The notes under the pieces: generated by a model | Seen by the model: only the letters and a program-made list of their open reading frames with translations | Told to the model about the DNA's origin: nothing | Databases searched by the model: none | DNA from: Comamonas testosteroni | GTDB lineage: Bacteria > Pseudomonadota > Gammaproteobacteria > Burkholderiales > Burkholderiaceae_C | DNA length: 64,000 nt | NCBI GenBank assembly: GCA_008727115.1 | Contig: CP044131.1 | Location: 3,472,001 to 3,536,000 of the forward strand | Direction: 5' to 3' | Program-made: the position numbers and the translations under genes | Part shown: in pieces, positions 46,664 to 58,256 of the stretch | Layout: every line of letters begins with the position of its first letter | Position numbering within the stretch: the first letter of the stretch is position 1

Positions 46664-47470
46664 TCATCGCCGTCGGGCAGAAACTGCCGCAGCCGTTGAC
46701 CCAGTGGTCACGCCCTTCAAACGCAAGGCATAGCCGTCTTCATAGCGCAGGTCGGCAGACTCCAGGTCCGCTGCCGAGCGCTGGTATTGAGAGCTGATCT
46801 GCGGCAGCGTGCGTACGAAACGCTGCACTCGCTGCAGCAAGTCTTCGGTCGAACCACCACCCAGCGCCACCACCGCCGCGTTGTCAAGCACCAGCTCCCA
46901 GCTGCCACGCGCATCCAATGTCAGGCCATCTATTCCCACATTGAGCGGCTGCAGTGCAGGCGCCAGCGCGTGATAAACCTTCAGCACACGCGAAGCCGAG
47001 CCGTCCGGGCCTTGCAGACGCGGCAAGCCTTCGCGATCGAGTTCACCCAGATTGGCCTCGAATACCTCGCCGGCCTTGTTGACCAGGCCAGTGCTGGTCT
47101 CCGGTCCCCAGAAGGCTTCGGCCACATGCTCTTTGAGCGCCACACGCAATCCATTCGGATACTCGCGGCGCACCTGCGCCTCCTGCACCCAGGGCACTTG
47201 CTCGAATGCGTGCTGAGCCGCCTTCAGGTCCACCGTGAAGAAGTTGCCTTTGAGCACTGGTGCCACATTGGCTCGCAATGTCACGGCGTTGTTGTGCACC
47301 AACTCGCCCTCCACCACGATGCGGCCGATATTGAAAGCCGGAGTTCGCATCAGCCACCAGCCCACCGCAGCCACGCACGCCGCCAAGCACCCCATGAACA
47401 TCACTGTGGCAGTGATGTTCATGAGCTTGACGTCGAACGGGACGGCTGCGGTGGGCTGGTGGTGATTCAT
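46664..47470 (-). CDS. ftsQ: Cell division protein FtsQ
   Basis: A 268-residue bitopic divisome protein. It has a short cytoplasmic tail, one membrane helix (about 18-40, [20 protein letters not shown]), then a POTRA domain ([20 protein letters not shown]) and a beta domain. The start [10 protein letters not shown] overlaps the ddlB stop by four bases. It recruits FtsL/FtsB and downstream division proteins. Confidence 0.94.
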   Translation of the reverse strand: MNHHQPTAAVPFDVKLMNITATVMFMGCLAACVAAVGWWLMRTPAFNIGRIVVEGELVHNNAVTLRANVAPVLKGNFFTVDLKAAQHAFEQVPWVQEAQVRREYPNGLRVALKEHVAEAFWGPETSTGLVNKAGEVFEANLGELDREGLPRLQGPDGSASRVLKVYHALAPALQPLNVGIDGLTLDARGSWELVLDNAAVVALGGGSTEDLLQRVQRFVRTLPQISSQYQRSAADLESADLRYEDGYALRLKGVTTGSTAAAVSARRR

Positions 47471-48438
47471 ACCTGCTCCGCTTCTCCATCCAGCGTGCTC
47501 ATGGCCAGAATGCCCAAGCACAGGTTTTCATAGCTCACGCCAGAGGCACGTGCCGCCATGGGGACGAGAGAATGCCCCGTCATGCCTGGCGAGGTGTTGA
47601 TCTCCAGCAAGAAAGGCTTGCGATCACCAGCACGAATCATGATGTCGGCGCGCGCCCAGCCTCGGCAGCCCAAGGTACGGAAGGCTTTTTCCACAATGCG
47701 CTGGATTTCGGCTTCTTCTTCGGCAGGCAGGCCACTGGGGCAGTGGTATTGCGTGGTGTCGGTGAAGTACTTGTTCTGATAGTCGTAGTTGCCTTCGGGC
47801 GCCACGATGCGGATCACGGGCAGCGCAGCGGCCTTGGCGCCAGTGCCAAGCACGGGGCAGGTAGTCTCGTCACCGGCAATGAACTGCTCGCACAGCACCT
47901 CGGCGTCATACTGAGCTGCCAGTGCATAAGCCTGGGCACACTCATCGGCATTCATCACCTTGGTCAGGCCAATGCTGGATCCATCCCGGGCAGGCTTGAC
48001 GATCATGGGAGCGCCCAGTGCCTCCAGTGCAGCGCGGGTTTCGTCAGCCGAAGCCACCATGCGCCAGTCGGGCGTGGGCAGGCCTTCAAAGCGCCAGATG
48101 CGCTTGGTCATGATCTTGTCCATGGCAATGCTGGAAGCCATCACGCCAGAGCCCGTATAAGGAATATCCAGCAGCTCCAGAGCGCCCTGCACCGTACCGT
48201 CTTCACCGTAGCGGCCATGCAGCGCGATGAAGCAGCGGTCAAAGCCTTGCACCTTGAGTTGATCCAGGCTTTGCTCTGCGGGGTCGAACTTATGGGCATT
48301 CACGCCCTTGGACTGCAACGCGGCCAGCACGCCGGAGCCCGACATCAGCGAGACCTCTCGCTCGGACGAGCGTCCCCCCATCAGCACGGCGACCTTGCCC
48401 AGAGCCTTCACATCAATATTTTGACCAAATGTGCTCAT
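47467..48438 (-). CDS. ddlB: D-alanine--D-alanine ligase
   Basis: A 323-residue ATP-grasp enzyme making D-Ala-D-Ala for lipid [40 protein letters not shown], the ATP-binding [18 protein letters not shown] and C-terminal [18 protein letters not shown] are family blocks. It overlaps murC upstream and ftsQ downstream by four bases each. Confidence 0.97.
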   Translation of the reverse strand: MSTFGQNIDVKALGKVAVLMGGRSSEREVSLMSGSGVLAALQSKGVNAHKFDPAEQSLDQLKVQGFDRCFIALHGRYGEDGTVQGALELLDIPYTGSGVMASSIAMDKIMTKRIWRFEGLPTPDWRMVASADETRAALEALGAPMIVKPARDGSSIGLTKVMNADECAQAYALAAQYDAEVLCEQFIAGDETTCPVLGTGAKAAALPVIRIVAPEGNYDYQNKYFTDTTQYHCPSGLPAEEEAEIQRIVEKAFRTLGCRGWARADIMIRAGDRKPFLLEINTSPGMTGHSLVPMAARASGVSYENLCLGILAMSTLDGEAEQV

Positions 48439-49871
48439 TGCGCTTTTCCTTTCTGCGCAGCCTGCTCACTATTCGAGAGCATTTCAACCAGTTTTCCAGG
48501 CACGGCTCCAATCGAGCCTGCGCCCATGCACAGCAGCACATCACCGTCCAGAGCGTTGGCGGCCAGTGCGGCAGGCAGTTCATGGATGTCTTCTACAAAC
48601 ACCGGCTCGACCTTGCCTGCCACACGCAGGGCTCGGGCCAGAGAACGTCCGTCGGCAGCCACGATGGGTGACTCACCGGCGGCATAGACCTCGGTCAGCA
48701 GCACGGAGTCCGCACCGCCAATGACCTTGACGAAGTCCTCGAAGCAGTCGCGCGTGCGGCTGTAGCGGTGGGGCTGGAAAGCCAGGACCAGACGTTGCCC
48801 GGGGAAGGCCCCGCGTGCAGCAGCCAGCGTGGCCGCCATTTCTACGGGGTGGTGACCGTAGTCATCGATGACCGTGAAGCTGCCACCATTGGCCGCTGGC
48901 AGTTCGCCATAACGCTGAAAGCGTCGGCCCACGCCCTTGAAGCCAAGCAAGGCACGCAGCAGCGCTTCGTCAGAAATTTCCAGCTCCATGGCAACCACCA
49001 CGGCAGACAGCGCATTGAGCACGTTGTGCTCACCGGGCAGGCTCAGCACCACATCCAGATCGGGGTAGACATGCTCGCCCAGCTGACGCTTGACGGTAAA
49101 GCACATGCGACCCGATTCGGCGCGCACATTGACGGCGCGCACCTGGGCATCTTCGGCAAAGCCGTACGTGGTCACGGGGCGGGCCACCTGCGGCAGGATT
49201 TCGCGGATAGCGGGGCTGTCGACGCACAGAATGGCACGGCCATAGAAAGGCATGCGGTGCAAAAAGTCGACAAACGCCTGCTTGAGACGGCCAAAGTCAT
49301 GGCCATAGGTTTCCATGTGGTCGGCGTCGATATTGGTGACGACGGCCATCACGGGCAGCAGGTTCAGGAAGGAGGCGTCGGACTCGTCGGCCTCGACCAC
49401 GATGTAGTCGCCATGGCCCAGCTTGGCATTGGCACCCGCGCTGTTGAGCTTGCCGCCGATCACAAACGTAGGGTCCAGCCCTGCCTCGGCCAGCACACTG
49501 GTCACCAGCGATGTGGTGGTGGTCTTGCCGTGCGCGCCAGCAATCGCAATGCCTTGCTTGAAGCGCATCAGCTCGGCCAGCATCAAGGCGCGCGGCACCA
49601 CAGGAATCGTCTTCTCTCGGGCAGCAACGACCTCTGGATTGTCTTCATGCACAGCGGTGGAAGTCACCACTGCATCGGCGCCCAGCACATGCTCGGCAGC
49701 ATGTCCGACAAAGGTCTTGATGCCCAGGCCCGCCAGGCGACGCAGCGTGACACTGTCAGCCAGATCAGAGCCTGAGACGGTGTAGCCCAGGTTGTGCAGA
49801 ACCTCTGCAATACCACTCATGCCGGAGCCGCCAATACCGACAAAGTGAATGTGATGAATGGCGTGTTTCAT
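48435..49871 (-). CDS. murC: UDP-N-acetylmuramate--L-alanine ligase
   Basis: A 478-residue cytoplasmic ligase adding the first residue of the stem peptide. N-terminal [17 protein letters not shown] binds the UDP sugar, the P-loop [13 protein letters not shown] is near 114, and [14 protein letters not shown] and [11 protein letters not shown] are in the C-terminal domain. Four-base overlaps join it to murG and ddlB. Confidence 0.98.
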   Translation of the reverse strand: MKHAIHHIHFVGIGGSGMSGIAEVLHNLGYTVSGSDLADSVTLRRLAGLGIKTFVGHAAEHVLGADAVVTSTAVHEDNPEVVAAREKTIPVVPRALMLAELMRFKQGIAIAGAHGKTTTTSLVTSVLAEAGLDPTFVIGGKLNSAGANAKLGHGDYIVVEADESDASFLNLLPVMAVVTNIDADHMETYGHDFGRLKQAFVDFLHRMPFYGRAILCVDSPAIREILPQVARPVTTYGFAEDAQVRAVNVRAESGRMCFTVKRQLGEHVYPDLDVVLSLPGEHNVLNALSAVVVAMELEISDEALLRALLGFKGVGRRFQRYGELPAANGGSFTVIDDYGHHPVEMAATLAAARGAFPGQRLVLAFQPHRYSRTRDCFEDFVKVIGGADSVLLTEVYAAGESPIVAADGRSLARALRVAGKVEPVFVEDIHELPAALAANALDGDVLLCMGAGSIGAVPGKLVEMLSNSEQAAQKGKAQ

Positions 49872-50953
49872 GCGGCCAACTCCTCACAAGCGGCGACCAC
49901 CTTTTCGGTGGCATCAATCTTTTGCATTTTTTTCGCGAGTTCAGCGCGCTCCAACAGCGTCGCACGCTGCATATTTTGTAGCATTTCGGCCAACCCTTGG
50001 GGGCTCAAAGTACTTTGTGGCTGCAACCAGCCGGCACCGGCATCCACCAGGAAGCGCGCATTGGACGTCTGATGGTCATCCACCGCCGCAGGGAAAGGCA
50101 CATAGACCGCTGCCGCGCCCACGGCGGCGATCTCGGTCACGGTGCTGGCACCGGCGCGGCAGACGATGATGTCGGCATCGGCAAAGGCTTTGGCGGTGTC
50201 TTCGATAAAGGGCGTCAGCTCGGCTTCAACGCCTGCTGCCTGATAGTTGGCGCGCAGTGCATCGATCTGCGCGGTGCCGCTTTGGTGCAGCACCACGGGA
50301 CGCTGCTCGGCAGGCATCAGAGCCAGGGCCTTGGGCACGATGTCATTAAGCGCCTTGGCTCCCAAGCTACCGCCGACCACCAGCAACTTGAGCGGACCGC
50401 TACGGCCTGCAAAGCGCTGGGCTGGTGCGGCCTGTTCGATAAAGGCCTGACGCAGAGGGTTACCCACCCATTCGCCCTTGGCAAACACCTTGGGAAATGC
50501 AGTGAACACGCGCTTGGCCACCTTGGCCACAACCTTGTTGGCCATGCCAGCCACCGAGTTCTGCTCATGCAACACCACGGGTACACCAGACATGGCCGCC
50601 ATCAGCCCACCAGGCACGGTCAGATAGCCGCCCAGACCAATCACCACATCGGGCTGCACGCGCTTCATCACAGCACGGGCCTGAGAGAACGCCTTGCCCA
50701 ACTTGAAGGGCAGTTGCAGCAGAGTCTTGATGCCCTTGCCGCGCACGCCACCAAACTCGATCAGCTCCAGCGCAAAGCCCTGGGGCGGCACGATGCGCGA
50801 CTCCATGGAGCCGGGCGCACCCAGCCAGTGCACATTCCAGCCCCGCGCGCGCAGTTCCTGCGCCACGGCCAGACCCGGGAAAATATGACCACCTGTGCCG
50901 CCAGCCATCACCAGCGCCGTGCGTTGCTTGTTTTGTTGAACGGGAAGCGTCAT
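49868..50953 (-). CDS. murG: MurG, lipid II-forming GlcNAc transferase
   Basis: A 361-residue peripheral membrane GT28 enzyme that converts lipid I to lipid II on the cytoplasmic face. It has the G-loop [16 protein letters not shown], a second G-loop [32 protein letters not shown] and the UDP-GlcNAc site [15 protein letters not shown]. Linked by four-base overlaps to ftsW and murC. Confidence 0.98.
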   Translation of the reverse strand: MTLPVQQNKQRTALVMAGGTGGHIFPGLAVAQELRARGWNVHWLGAPGSMESRIVPPQGFALELIEFGGVRGKGIKTLLQLPFKLGKAFSQARAVMKRVQPDVVIGLGGYLTVPGGLMAAMSGVPVVLHEQNSVAGMANKVVAKVAKRVFTAFPKVFAKGEWVGNPLRQAFIEQAAPAQRFAGRSGPLKLLVVGGSLGAKALNDIVPKALALMPAEQRPVVLHQSGTAQIDALRANYQAAGVEAELTPFIEDTAKAFADADIIVCRAGASTVTEIAAVGAAAVYVPFPAAVDDHQTSNARFLVDAGAGWLQPQSTLSPQGLAEMLQNMQRATLLERAELAKKMQKIDATEKVVAACEELAA

Positions 50954-52221
50954 GCGTGGCCTCCCTTCATCAACAGCTTGTTTTCGTAATCGACTCTGAG
51001 CACCACAGCTATCGCAATCAAATTCATCAAAATGGCCGAACCGCCAAAACTCATTAACGGCAGAGTCAGGCCTTTGGTTGGCAACGCGCCCAGATTCACA
51101 CCCATATTGATAAAGGCCTGAAAGCCCATCCAGATCGCCACGCCCTCGGCGACCAGTCCGGCAAAGACCCGGTCCAGCGCAATGGCCTGACGGCCGATCA
51201 GCATGATGCGGCGCGTCAGCCAGAAGAAAACCGCCGCAATCAGCAGCAAGCCGATCAGTCCAAACTCTTCACCGATCACGGCTAGCAAGAAGTCGGTATG
51301 CGCTTCGGGCAACCAGTGCAGCTTTTCCACACTGCGGCCCAGGCCCACGCCAAAGACCTCGCCGCGCCCAATCGCAATCAGCGCGTGCGAGAGCTGATAG
51401 CCCTTGCCCAGCGCATGCTTTTCATCCCAGGGGTCGAGATAGGCAAAGATACGTTCGCGACGCCACTCGGAGGTAGCGATGATCATGCCGAAGGCCGCCA
51501 CCACCAGCAGCGCGATAATGAAGAACATGCGCGCATTCACGCCGCCCAGAAACAGAATGCCCATGGAGATCACGACGATCACCATGAAGGCCCCCATGTC
51601 CGGCTCGGCCAGCAGCAGCACGCCGACCACCACCACGGCCAGCCCCATAGGCAGCACGGCGCGGAAGAAGCGTTCCTTGACCTCCATCTTGCGCACCATG
51701 TAGTCGGCGGCATAGATCAGGATGGAGAACTTGGCCAGCTCTGACGGCTGGAAATTCATGATGCCCAGCGACAGCCAGCGCCGCGCACCATTGACCACCG
51801 TGCCCACATGCGGAATCAGCACCGCAATCAGCAGGACGATAGAGACCAGAAACAGCTTGCGCGCCACCTTCTCCCAGACCTTCATCGGCACCTGAAAAGC
51901 CAGCAGCGCGGCCACAAACGCCATGCCTATCGACATGGTGTGACGCAGCAGAAAGTGATAGGGCTCGATCTTGCCGAAGCGCGGGTTGTCCGGCATCGCA
52001 ATCGATGCCGAATACACCATGACCAGACTCCAGGCCAGCAAGCCGATCACCACCCAGATCAGCGCCTGATCCAGCCCCAGCACGCTCGCTGGCGTACGGG
52101 TCGGGCGGTCGTACAGCGGCCCGCCCACACGCACGGGCAGCACGTCAATGGGCTTGTCCTCGGCACTGCGAAACCATGAACGCATGCGCCCAGAGAGGCT
52201 GGTCATGAAGGAGGTGGTCAT
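50950..52221 (-). CDS. ftsW: FtsW, SEDS peptidoglycan polymerase of the divisome
   Basis: A 423-residue inner-membrane protein with about ten helices that polymerises septal glycan with FtsI. SEDS blocks: [21 protein letters not shown] (split), [45 protein letters not shown] and C-terminal [15 protein letters not shown]. It has an about 45-residue cytoplasmic lead before the first helix. Four-base overlaps on both sides. Confidence 0.97.
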   Translation of the reverse strand: MTTSFMTSLSGRMRSWFRSAEDKPIDVLPVRVGGPLYDRPTRTPASVLGLDQALIWVVIGLLAWSLVMVYSASIAMPDNPRFGKIEPYHFLLRHTMSIGMAFVAALLAFQVPMKVWEKVARKLFLVSIVLLIAVLIPHVGTVVNGARRWLSLGIMNFQPSELAKFSILIYAADYMVRKMEVKERFFRAVLPMGLAVVVVGVLLLAEPDMGAFMVIVVISMGILFLGGVNARMFFIIALLVVAAFGMIIATSEWRRERIFAYLDPWDEKHALGKGYQLSHALIAIGRGEVFGVGLGRSVEKLHWLPEAHTDFLLAVIGEEFGLIGLLLIAAVFFWLTRRIMLIGRQAIALDRVFAGLVAEGVAIWMGFQAFINMGVNLGALPTKGLTLPLMSFGGSAILMNLIAIAVVLRVDYENKLLMKGGHA

Positions 52222-54149
52222 GCACCGTCCTCCAGCTGCTGGCCCGTCTCAAGCGCCAGCTCGCGCACCGCTTCCACAAACTGGTGGGCACGCTCCGCAT
52301 AGTCCTTGAACATGTCCATGCTCGCGCAGGCGGGCGACAGCAACACGGCGTCATTGGCATGGGCCAGACGCGCAGCCTGCTCCACGGCGTCCTGCATGGT
52401 GGAAGCATCGACCAGAGTCACCCCGGTATCGCTCAGTGCTTCGCGAATAGCGGGAGCATCCTGACCAATCAGCACGGCCGCGCGCACGTAGCGCGAGACG
52501 GGCGCGGCCAGCGGCGCAAAGTCCTGGCCCTTGCCCAGACCACCCAGAATCACCACGATGCGGTGATCGGGGCCCAGGCCCATGAGAGCCGCCACGGTGG
52601 CCCCCACATTCGTGCCTTTGCTGTCGTCAAAGTATTCGACATCACTGACGCGGCCAATGGGCTGCACACGGTGCGGCTCACCCCGGTATTCACGCAGACC
52701 ATAGAGCAGCGGCGCCAGGGCACAGCCCGCACCGGTCGCCAGCGCCAGCGCAGACAGCGCATTGATGGCGTTGTGGCGACCGCGAATGCGCAGCGCATCG
52801 GCCGGCATCAGGCGCACGATGTGCAGATCATCGGCATGCTTGCCCTTGCTGGTTTCATCGGCCTCATGGGCGCGCACCAGCCAGGTCATGCCGTTGACCA
52901 CCTCCAGCCCGAAGTCGCCAGGGCGGCGCGGCATATCGCCACCAAAGGTGACATGGGCACGCTGGAAGGTCTTGCCGCGCTTGCCGGGCACAGGCACCGG
53001 TGCAGGTAGCATGGCCATGACGACGGGGTCTTCGCGGTTGAGCACCATCAGGCCCTGCTCGCCAAAGACATGGGCCTTGGCATCGGCATAGGCCTGCATG
53101 CCGCCATGCCAGTCCAGATGGTCTTGCGTGATATTGAGCACGGTGGCTGCCGTGGGCTCGAAGCCGTGGCAGTCGTCGAGCTGGAAGCTCGACAGCTCCA
53201 GCACCCAGGCCTGGGGCAGCGTCTGGGCATCAAGGCGTGCAGTCAGCGTATCCATCAGCGTAGGGCCGATATTGCCAGCCACGCCGACCGTCATTCCTGC
53301 ATGCTCCAGCAACTGACCGGTCAGCGAGGTCACCGTGGTCTTGCCATTGGTGCCGGTAATGCCCAGCACCTTGGGCGCGTAGCCATGGGCTTCGCGCAGG
53401 CCCTTGAGCGCAAAGGCAAACAGATCCAGCTCGCCGCCCGTGGGCAGACCAATGCTGCGCGCTGCATTGAAGACAGGCGCGACGCTGGCGGGGCTCAGGC
53501 CCGGCGAGCGGTAAACGGAGCTGAGGCTCTGGCCATCGACCAGCGCCGCGGTGAATTCACCGGCCACAAAGCGCACGCTGGGCAACTCGGCCTGCAAAGC
53601 TGGCAGGAAAGGAGGTGCTTCACGCGTGTCGGCCACCTTGACATCGGCACCGGCGCGCACGCACCAGCGTGCCATGGCAATGCCCGAAATGCCCAGACCC
53701 AGAATCAGCACACGCTGACCTTGCAAGTGCTGGGCAGCACCTTGGGGCCAGTGCGCTGGCACGGGGGGCAGCTCTACCGCTTCTTCCAGCTCGGACTCAG
53801 GCTGCTGTTCAAGTTCGGTCACGTCGGCATCCGCAGCATCAGAGATGCTGGGGTCGGCAAAAATCTGCGCCACAAAGGCCGCAGCATCCTTGGCAGCGGT
53901 CAGTGAGGAAATATCTGGAACCGGCTCAGCGCCCAGTGCCTGCGCCAGTTCTGCCGTGGTGACTGGTGCAGCAACAGACTCCTGGCTTACTTCAGATTCA
54001 GGAGCTGCCAGCGCTTGCTCTTGCTGTATTTCAGCAATGTTCTCTACCGAATCTGTTTGCAGCTCAGCGTCAGCTGCTTGCATATGCATAGCAGCCTCGG
54101 ACTCCTGCGCCTGAGCCTGATCCTTGTGCTGGAGGTCTTCGTCTTGCAT
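52218..54149 (-). CDS. murD: MurD ligase with a long acidic N-terminal extension
   Basis: A 643-residue UDP-MurNAc-L-Ala:D-Glu ligase, some 150-190 residues longer than typical MurD. The ligase proper starts near residue 140 ([21 protein letters not shown]), has the P-loop [24 protein letters not shown] and [16 protein letters not shown]. Residues 1-130 are low complexity with 30 Asp/Glu, two Lys and no Arg, and rich in Gln and Ala, predicted disordered. I start at [10 protein letters not shown], five bases behind mraY; a start nearer the ligase domain cannot be excluded because no strong internal Shine-Dalgarno decides it. It overlaps ftsW by four bases. Confidence 0.93.
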   Translation of the reverse strand: MQDEDLQHKDQAQAQESEAAMHMQAADAELQTDSVENIAEIQQEQALAAPESEVSQESVAAPVTTAELAQALGAEPVPDISSLTAAKDAAAFVAQIFADPSISDAADADVTELEQQPESELEEAVELPPVPAHWPQGAAQHLQGQRVLILGLGISGIAMARWCVRAGADVKVADTREAPPFLPALQAELPSVRFVAGEFTAALVDGQSLSSVYRSPGLSPASVAPVFNAARSIGLPTGGELDLFAFALKGLREAHGYAPKVLGITGTNGKTTVTSLTGQLLEHAGMTVGVAGNIGPTLMDTLTARLDAQTLPQAWVLELSSFQLDDCHGFEPTAATVLNITQDHLDWHGGMQAYADAKAHVFGEQGLMVLNREDPVVMAMLPAPVPVPGKRGKTFQRAHVTFGGDMPRRPGDFGLEVVNGMTWLVRAHEADETSKGKHADDLHIVRLMPADALRIRGRHNAINALSALALATGAGCALAPLLYGLREYRGEPHRVQPIGRVSDVEYFDDSKGTNVGATVAALMGLGPDHRIVVILGGLGKGQDFAPLAAPVSRYVRAAVLIGQDAPAIREALSDTGVTLVDASTMQDAVEQAARLAHANDAVLLSPACASMDMFKDYAERAHQFVEAVRELALETGQQLEDGA

Positions 54150-54154
54150 GGCGA

Positions 54155-55333
54155 TTACCTCAGCTTCAGGGTCGACAGACCCAGCAGACACAGCAGCATG
54201 GTGATGATCCAGAAGCGGATCACGACCTGGGTTTCCTTCCAGCCGCTCTTTTCAAAGTGGTGGTGCAGCGGTGCCATCTTCAGCAGACGGCGGCCTTCGC
54301 CATAGCGCTTCTTGGTGTACTTGAAGTACGTCACCTGCAGCATCACGGACACGGCTTCAGCCACAAAGATGCCGCCCATCACGGCCAGCACGATTTCCTG
54401 GCGCACGATCACGGCGATGGTGCCCAGTGCAGCACCCAGCGCCAGCGCGCCCACGTCGCCCATGAAGACCTGGGCAGGGTGAGCGTTGAACCAGAGGAAG
54501 GCCAGACCGGCGCCGGCCATGGCGCCGCAGAACACCATCAGCTCGCCCGTGCCGGGGATGCTGGGGAACAGCAGGTATTTGGCATAAGTGGCGTTACCGG
54601 TCACATAGGCAAAAATGCCCAGCGCCGTGCCCACCATGATGACGGGCATGATGGCCAGACCGTCGAGGCCATCGGTCAGATTCACGGCATTGCTGGCGCC
54701 CACGATGACCAGATAGGTCATGACGATAAAGCCCAGCACACCCAGCGGATAGCTGACTTCCTTGAAGAAAGGCACCATCAGGCCCGCCTTGGGTGGCAAG
54801 TCCATGGAGAAGCCGGACTGCACCCAGGAGATGAACAGCGCAAACACCTCGGCATTGCTGTTCTCGGAAATGCAGAACACCAGATACAGCGCCGCCAGCA
54901 GACCAATGACGGACTGCCAGAAATACTTCTCGCCCGAGCGCATGCCTTCGGGGTCTTTGTTCACGACCTTGCGCCAGTCATCCACCCAGCCAATCGCCCC
55001 AAAGCCAAGCGTGACCAGCAGCACGATCCAGACAAAGCGGTTGGAGAGGTCAAACCACAGCAAGGTGGACACGGCAATCGAGAACAGAATCAGCACACCA
55101 CCCATGGTGGGCGTGCCGCTCTTGACCAGGTGGGTTTCCATGCCGTAGCCGCGCACGGGCTGGCCAATCTTGAGCGCGGTCAGCATGCGAATGGCCCTGG
55201 GGCCCACCACCAGACCAATCAGCAAGGCCGTCACAGCGGCCAGCACGGCTCGCAGCGTCAGGTACTGGAAGACGCGCAGAAAGCCAAAGTCGGACGAAAG
55301 CCCCTGCAGCCATTGAGCAAGCATCAGCAGCAT
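54155..55333 (-). CDS. mraY: MraY, phospho-MurNAc-pentapeptide translocase
   Basis: A 392-residue, ten-helix inner-membrane enzyme that forms lipid I on undecaprenyl phosphate. The catalytic DxD-type motif is [10 protein letters not shown] near 219, with PTMGG ([12 protein letters not shown]) and [15 protein letters not shown] as other signatures. ATGs at 55333 and 55324 are both possible; the first overlaps murF by ten bases, the second by one (TGATG). I give the longer. Confidence 0.97.
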   Translation of the reverse strand: MLLMLAQWLQGLSSDFGFLRVFQYLTLRAVLAAVTALLIGLVVGPRAIRMLTALKIGQPVRGYGMETHLVKSGTPTMGGVLILFSIAVSTLLWFDLSNRFVWIVLLVTLGFGAIGWVDDWRKVVNKDPEGMRSGEKYFWQSVIGLLAALYLVFCISENSNAEVFALFISWVQSGFSMDLPPKAGLMVPFFKEVSYPLGVLGFIVMTYLVIVGASNAVNLTDGLDGLAIMPVIMVGTALGIFAYVTGNATYAKYLLFPSIPGTGELMVFCGAMAGAGLAFLWFNAHPAQVFMGDVGALALGAALGTIAVIVRQEIVLAVMGGIFVAEAVSVMLQVTYFKYTKKRYGEGRRLLKMAPLHHHFEKSGWKETQVVIRFWIITMLLCLLGLSTLKLR

Positions 55334-56754
55334 GTGGATGCCTCCTCGCAGTTGCCTTGCTTGCCATCTGCGCAGGCTTCAATGCACTGCACCACTTGCT
55401 CCATCTTCATGAACCGCGAACCCTTGACCAACACGCTACCTACCTTGGGTAAAACTGCGCATACCGCCTGCTGAAGGGCGGCCATGCTATCAAAATGCTG
55501 AGCACCGCTGCCAAAGGCAGTTGCTGCAGACGCGCTCTGGTCGCCCAGAGCAAAGAAATGGGAAATGCCTGCCTGCTGGGCCAGCGCACCGGCTTCGGCA
55601 TGGAACTGCGGGCCGTTGTCGCCCACCTCGCCCATATCGCCGAGCACCAGCAACTGCGGCGCGGGCAACTCGGCCAGCACGGCAATCGCAGCAGCAACGG
55701 AATCAGGGTTGGCGTTATAGGTGTCGTCCACCACGGTGACGCTTTGGCCCTTGATCTGCACGGCCAGCGCACGCGAGCGACCCGTCACCGGCTCAAAGCC
55801 CGACAAGCCTTGCGCAATCGCGGCCAGCGAAACGCCCGCAGCATGGGCACAGGCGGCAGCAGCCAGTGCATTCATGACGTTATGACGGCCGGCGATATGC
55901 AACTGCACCGCAGCCGCGCCTTGTGGCGTGTTCAGCTGCAGGCTCCAGGCACCGTTGTCCCAGCGCTCATCGCTGGCAAAGACCTGGGCGCCGTCGGCGG
56001 ATTCTCCAAACATCAGGCAAGCGCGGCCAGCGGCCAGTTGCGTCCACAGCGGTGTGTATTCATCACCAGCGGGGAAGATGGCCACGCCATCCTGCGGCAG
56101 AAAGCTCAGCACCGAGCCGTTTTCACGCGCCACGGCTTCCACCGTGCCCATGAATTCCTGGTGCTCGCGCTGGGCGTTGTTGACCAGCGCCACCGTGGGC
56201 TGACCGATGGCGGCCAGCTCGGCAATTTCGCCAGGGTGGTTCATGCCCATCTCCAGCACGGCAATGCGGTGCTCGCCGCTCATGCGCAGCAGATTCAGCG
56301 GCATGCCAATGGAGTTATTGAAGTTGCCGCGTGTCGCCAGCGCCGCATCACCTGCGCCACCCACATGGGCACGCAAGATGGAAGCAATCATCTGCGTCAC
56401 GGTGGTCTTGCCATTGCTGCCGGTGACGGCAATCAGCGGCAGATCAAACTGAGTGCGCCATGCGCGCGCCAATGCACCCAGCGCCAGCAAGGTATCGGGC
56501 ACTTCAATGCCGGACATGCCTGCGGCCGCAAGCCCATGGCTGGCAATAGCAGCCACCGCACCAGCGGCCTGCGCCTGGGGCAGAAAATCATGGGCGTCAA
56601 AACGCTCGCCCTTGAGAGCTACAAACAAGTCCCCGTTCTGCAGCGTGCGCGTATCCGTGTGCACACGTGCCAGCTCCAGCTGGCCGTTACCGACCAGCTT
56701 GGCTTGGGGGATATGCGTCTGGATCAGCTCCAGCGCTTTTTCCAAGGTCATCAT
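55324..56754 (-). CDS. murF: UDP-MurNAc-tripeptide--D-alanyl-D-alanine ligase
   Basis: A 476-residue cytoplasmic ligase that adds D-Ala-D-Ala. N-terminal [25 protein letters not shown]-loop [14 protein letters not shown] near 113, [22 protein letters not shown] and [15 protein letters not shown] are family blocks. It ends with a cysteine-rich tail ([11 protein letters not shown]) that is unusual. It overlaps murE by four bases and mraY at its end. Confidence 0.97.
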   Translation of the reverse strand: MMTLEKALELIQTHIPQAKLVGNGQLELARVHTDTRTLQNGDLFVALKGERFDAHDFLPQAQAAGAVAAIASHGLAAAGMSGIEVPDTLLALGALARAWRTQFDLPLIAVTGSNGKTTVTQMIASILRAHVGGAGDAALATRGNFNNSIGMPLNLLRMSGEHRIAVLEMGMNHPGEIAELAAIGQPTVALVNNAQREHQEFMGTVEAVARENGSVLSFLPQDGVAIFPAGDEYTPLWTQLAAGRACLMFGESADGAQVFASDERWDNGAWSLQLNTPQGAAAVQLHIAGRHNVMNALAAAACAHAAGVSLAAIAQGLSGFEPVTGRSRALAVQIKGQSVTVVDDTYNANPDSVAAAIAVLAELPAPQLLVLGDMGEVGDNGPQFHAEAGALAQQAGISHFFALGDQSASAATAFGSGAQHFDSMAALQQAVCAVLPKVGSVLVKGSRFMKMEQVVQCIEACADGKQGNCEEASTCC

Positions 56755-58256
56755 GACCGCTTCTTTCCTTCGCGAACCGCCAGCGCCTTTTGCGCTTCGT
56801 CCATGTCGGAGAACGGATGGCGCACGCCCTTCGTCTCCTGGTAATCCTCATGCCCCTTGCCGGCGATCAGCACCACATCGCGTGCATCGGCACGGGCAAT
56901 GGCTTGGGCAATCGCGGCTGCGCGGTCGGCCTGCACATGCAATGCATCGCCCGCCTTCATGCCGGCCAGAATCTGGTCGATGATGGTTTCGGGTATTTCG
57001 CTGCGCGGGTTGTCGCTGGTGACGTACACGCAATCCGAATGGGCTTGCGCCGCCTGTCCCATCAGGGGGCGCTTGCTGTTGTCACGATCGCCACCGCAGC
57101 CAAACACACACCACAGCTTGCCGCCGCGCTGCTGCGCTGCAGGCTGCAGGGCACGCAAGGCTTTTTCCAGCGCATCGGGCGTGTGGGCATAGTCCACCGC
57201 AATCAGCGGCATGTCTGCCTTGGCGATCTGCTGCATGCGACCAGGCACAGGCTCCAGATCGGCGCAGGCTGCCACGGCTTCGTCCAGCGACAGTCCCAGA
57301 CTGCGCAGCGTGGCCAGCACGCCCAGCAGGTTGGAGACGTTGTACTGCCCCACCAGACGCGTATTCATGCGCAGGCTGTGACCGGCTTCGAACACCGTGA
57401 AGCTAAGGCCTTGCTCGCCCAGACCGATGTCCTTGGCTTGCAGGCGAGCTGGCCCTTGAATAGAGACACTCCAGACATCCAGCGGCTTGGCCTGCAGCTT
57501 GGCCCAGAGCTTGGCACCATGCGCGTCATCAATATTGACCACCGCAGCCTGCAAACCGGGCCAGTCAAACAACTGGGCCTTGGCCTGCCAATAAGCATCC
57601 ATGCTGCCGTGGTAGTCCAGGTGATCCTGCGTGAAGTTGGTGAACAAGGCCACGCGAATCTTGCTGCCGTCCAGTCGGTGCTCGACGATGCCGATGGAAG
57701 AGGCTTCAATGGCGCAAGCGGCCAGCCCCTGATCGGCATAGCTGCGGAACACGCGCTGCAGCAGTACCGGGTCAGGCGTGGTCATACCCGTCGATTCCAG
57801 TGCTGGCGGTACACCTACACCCAAAGTGCCCACCAGCGCACAGCCGGTGCGCGCATTCAGCTTCACTTTTGATAGTGCATGCGCCAGCCACCAGGCGGTG
57901 GTGGTCTTGCCATTAGTGCCAGTGACAGCCAGCACATCGATCTCGGTGCTTGGATGGGCAAACCACTCGTCGGCAATCAGACCGGTTGCAGCCTTTAAAC
58001 CCTTGAGAGCAGCGACCTTGTCGCCGTTCAGTGCAAAGGCTTCCAGACCATCGGCTTCAACCAGCACGGCTGCAGCGCCCTGCTCCAGCGCCTTGCCCAC
58101 ATAGGCACGGCCATCGGTGGCAGCACCAGGCCAGGCGATAAAGGCATCACCGGCCTTGACCTTGCGGCTATCGGTCCGCAAGTCACCTTGCACACGGCTA
58201 CGCAGCCAGGTCACGGCCTCGGCTGCGTTGTTCAAAATTTGAATGGAGGTGCTCAT
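56751..58256 (-). CDS. murE: UDP-MurNAc-L-Ala-D-Glu--meso-diaminopimelate ligase
   Basis: A 501-residue cytoplasmic ligase. It has DSRKVKAGDAFIAWPG, the P-loop [13 protein letters not shown] near 112, NFTQDHLDYHGSM and the DNPRSE motif near 415. DNPR marks specificity for meso-diaminopimelate rather than lysine. It is linked by four-base overlaps to ftsI and murF. Confidence 0.97.
   Translation of the reverse strand: MSTSIQILNNAAEAVTWLRSRVQGDLRTDSRKVKAGDAFIAWPGAATDGRAYVGKALEQGAAAVLVEADGLEAFALNGDKVAALKGLKAATGLIADEWFAHPSTEIDVLAVTGTNGKTTTAWWLAHALSKVKLNARTGCALVGTLGVGVPPALESTGMTTPDPVLLQRVFRSYADQGLAACAIEASSIGIVEHRLDGSKIRVALFTNFTQDHLDYHGSMDAYWQAKAQLFDWPGLQAAVVNIDDAHGAKLWAKLQAKPLDVWSVSIQGPARLQAKDIGLGEQGLSFTVFEAGHSLRMNTRLVGQYNVSNLLGVLATLRSLGLSLDEAVAACADLEPVPGRMQQIAKADMPLIAVDYAHTPDALEKALRALQPAAQQRGGKLWCVFGCGGDRDNSKRPLMGQAAQAHSDCVYVTSDNPRSEIPETIIDQILAGMKAGDALHVQADRAAAIAQAIARADARDVVLIAGKGHEDYQETKGVRHPFSDMDEAQKALAVREGKKRS

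Noticed and set aside
55324..55347. Cysteine-rich MurF tail as a metal site
   Set aside because: Four cysteines in the last 25 residues are odd, but there is no spacing typical of a metal-binding motif and the region overlaps mraY.
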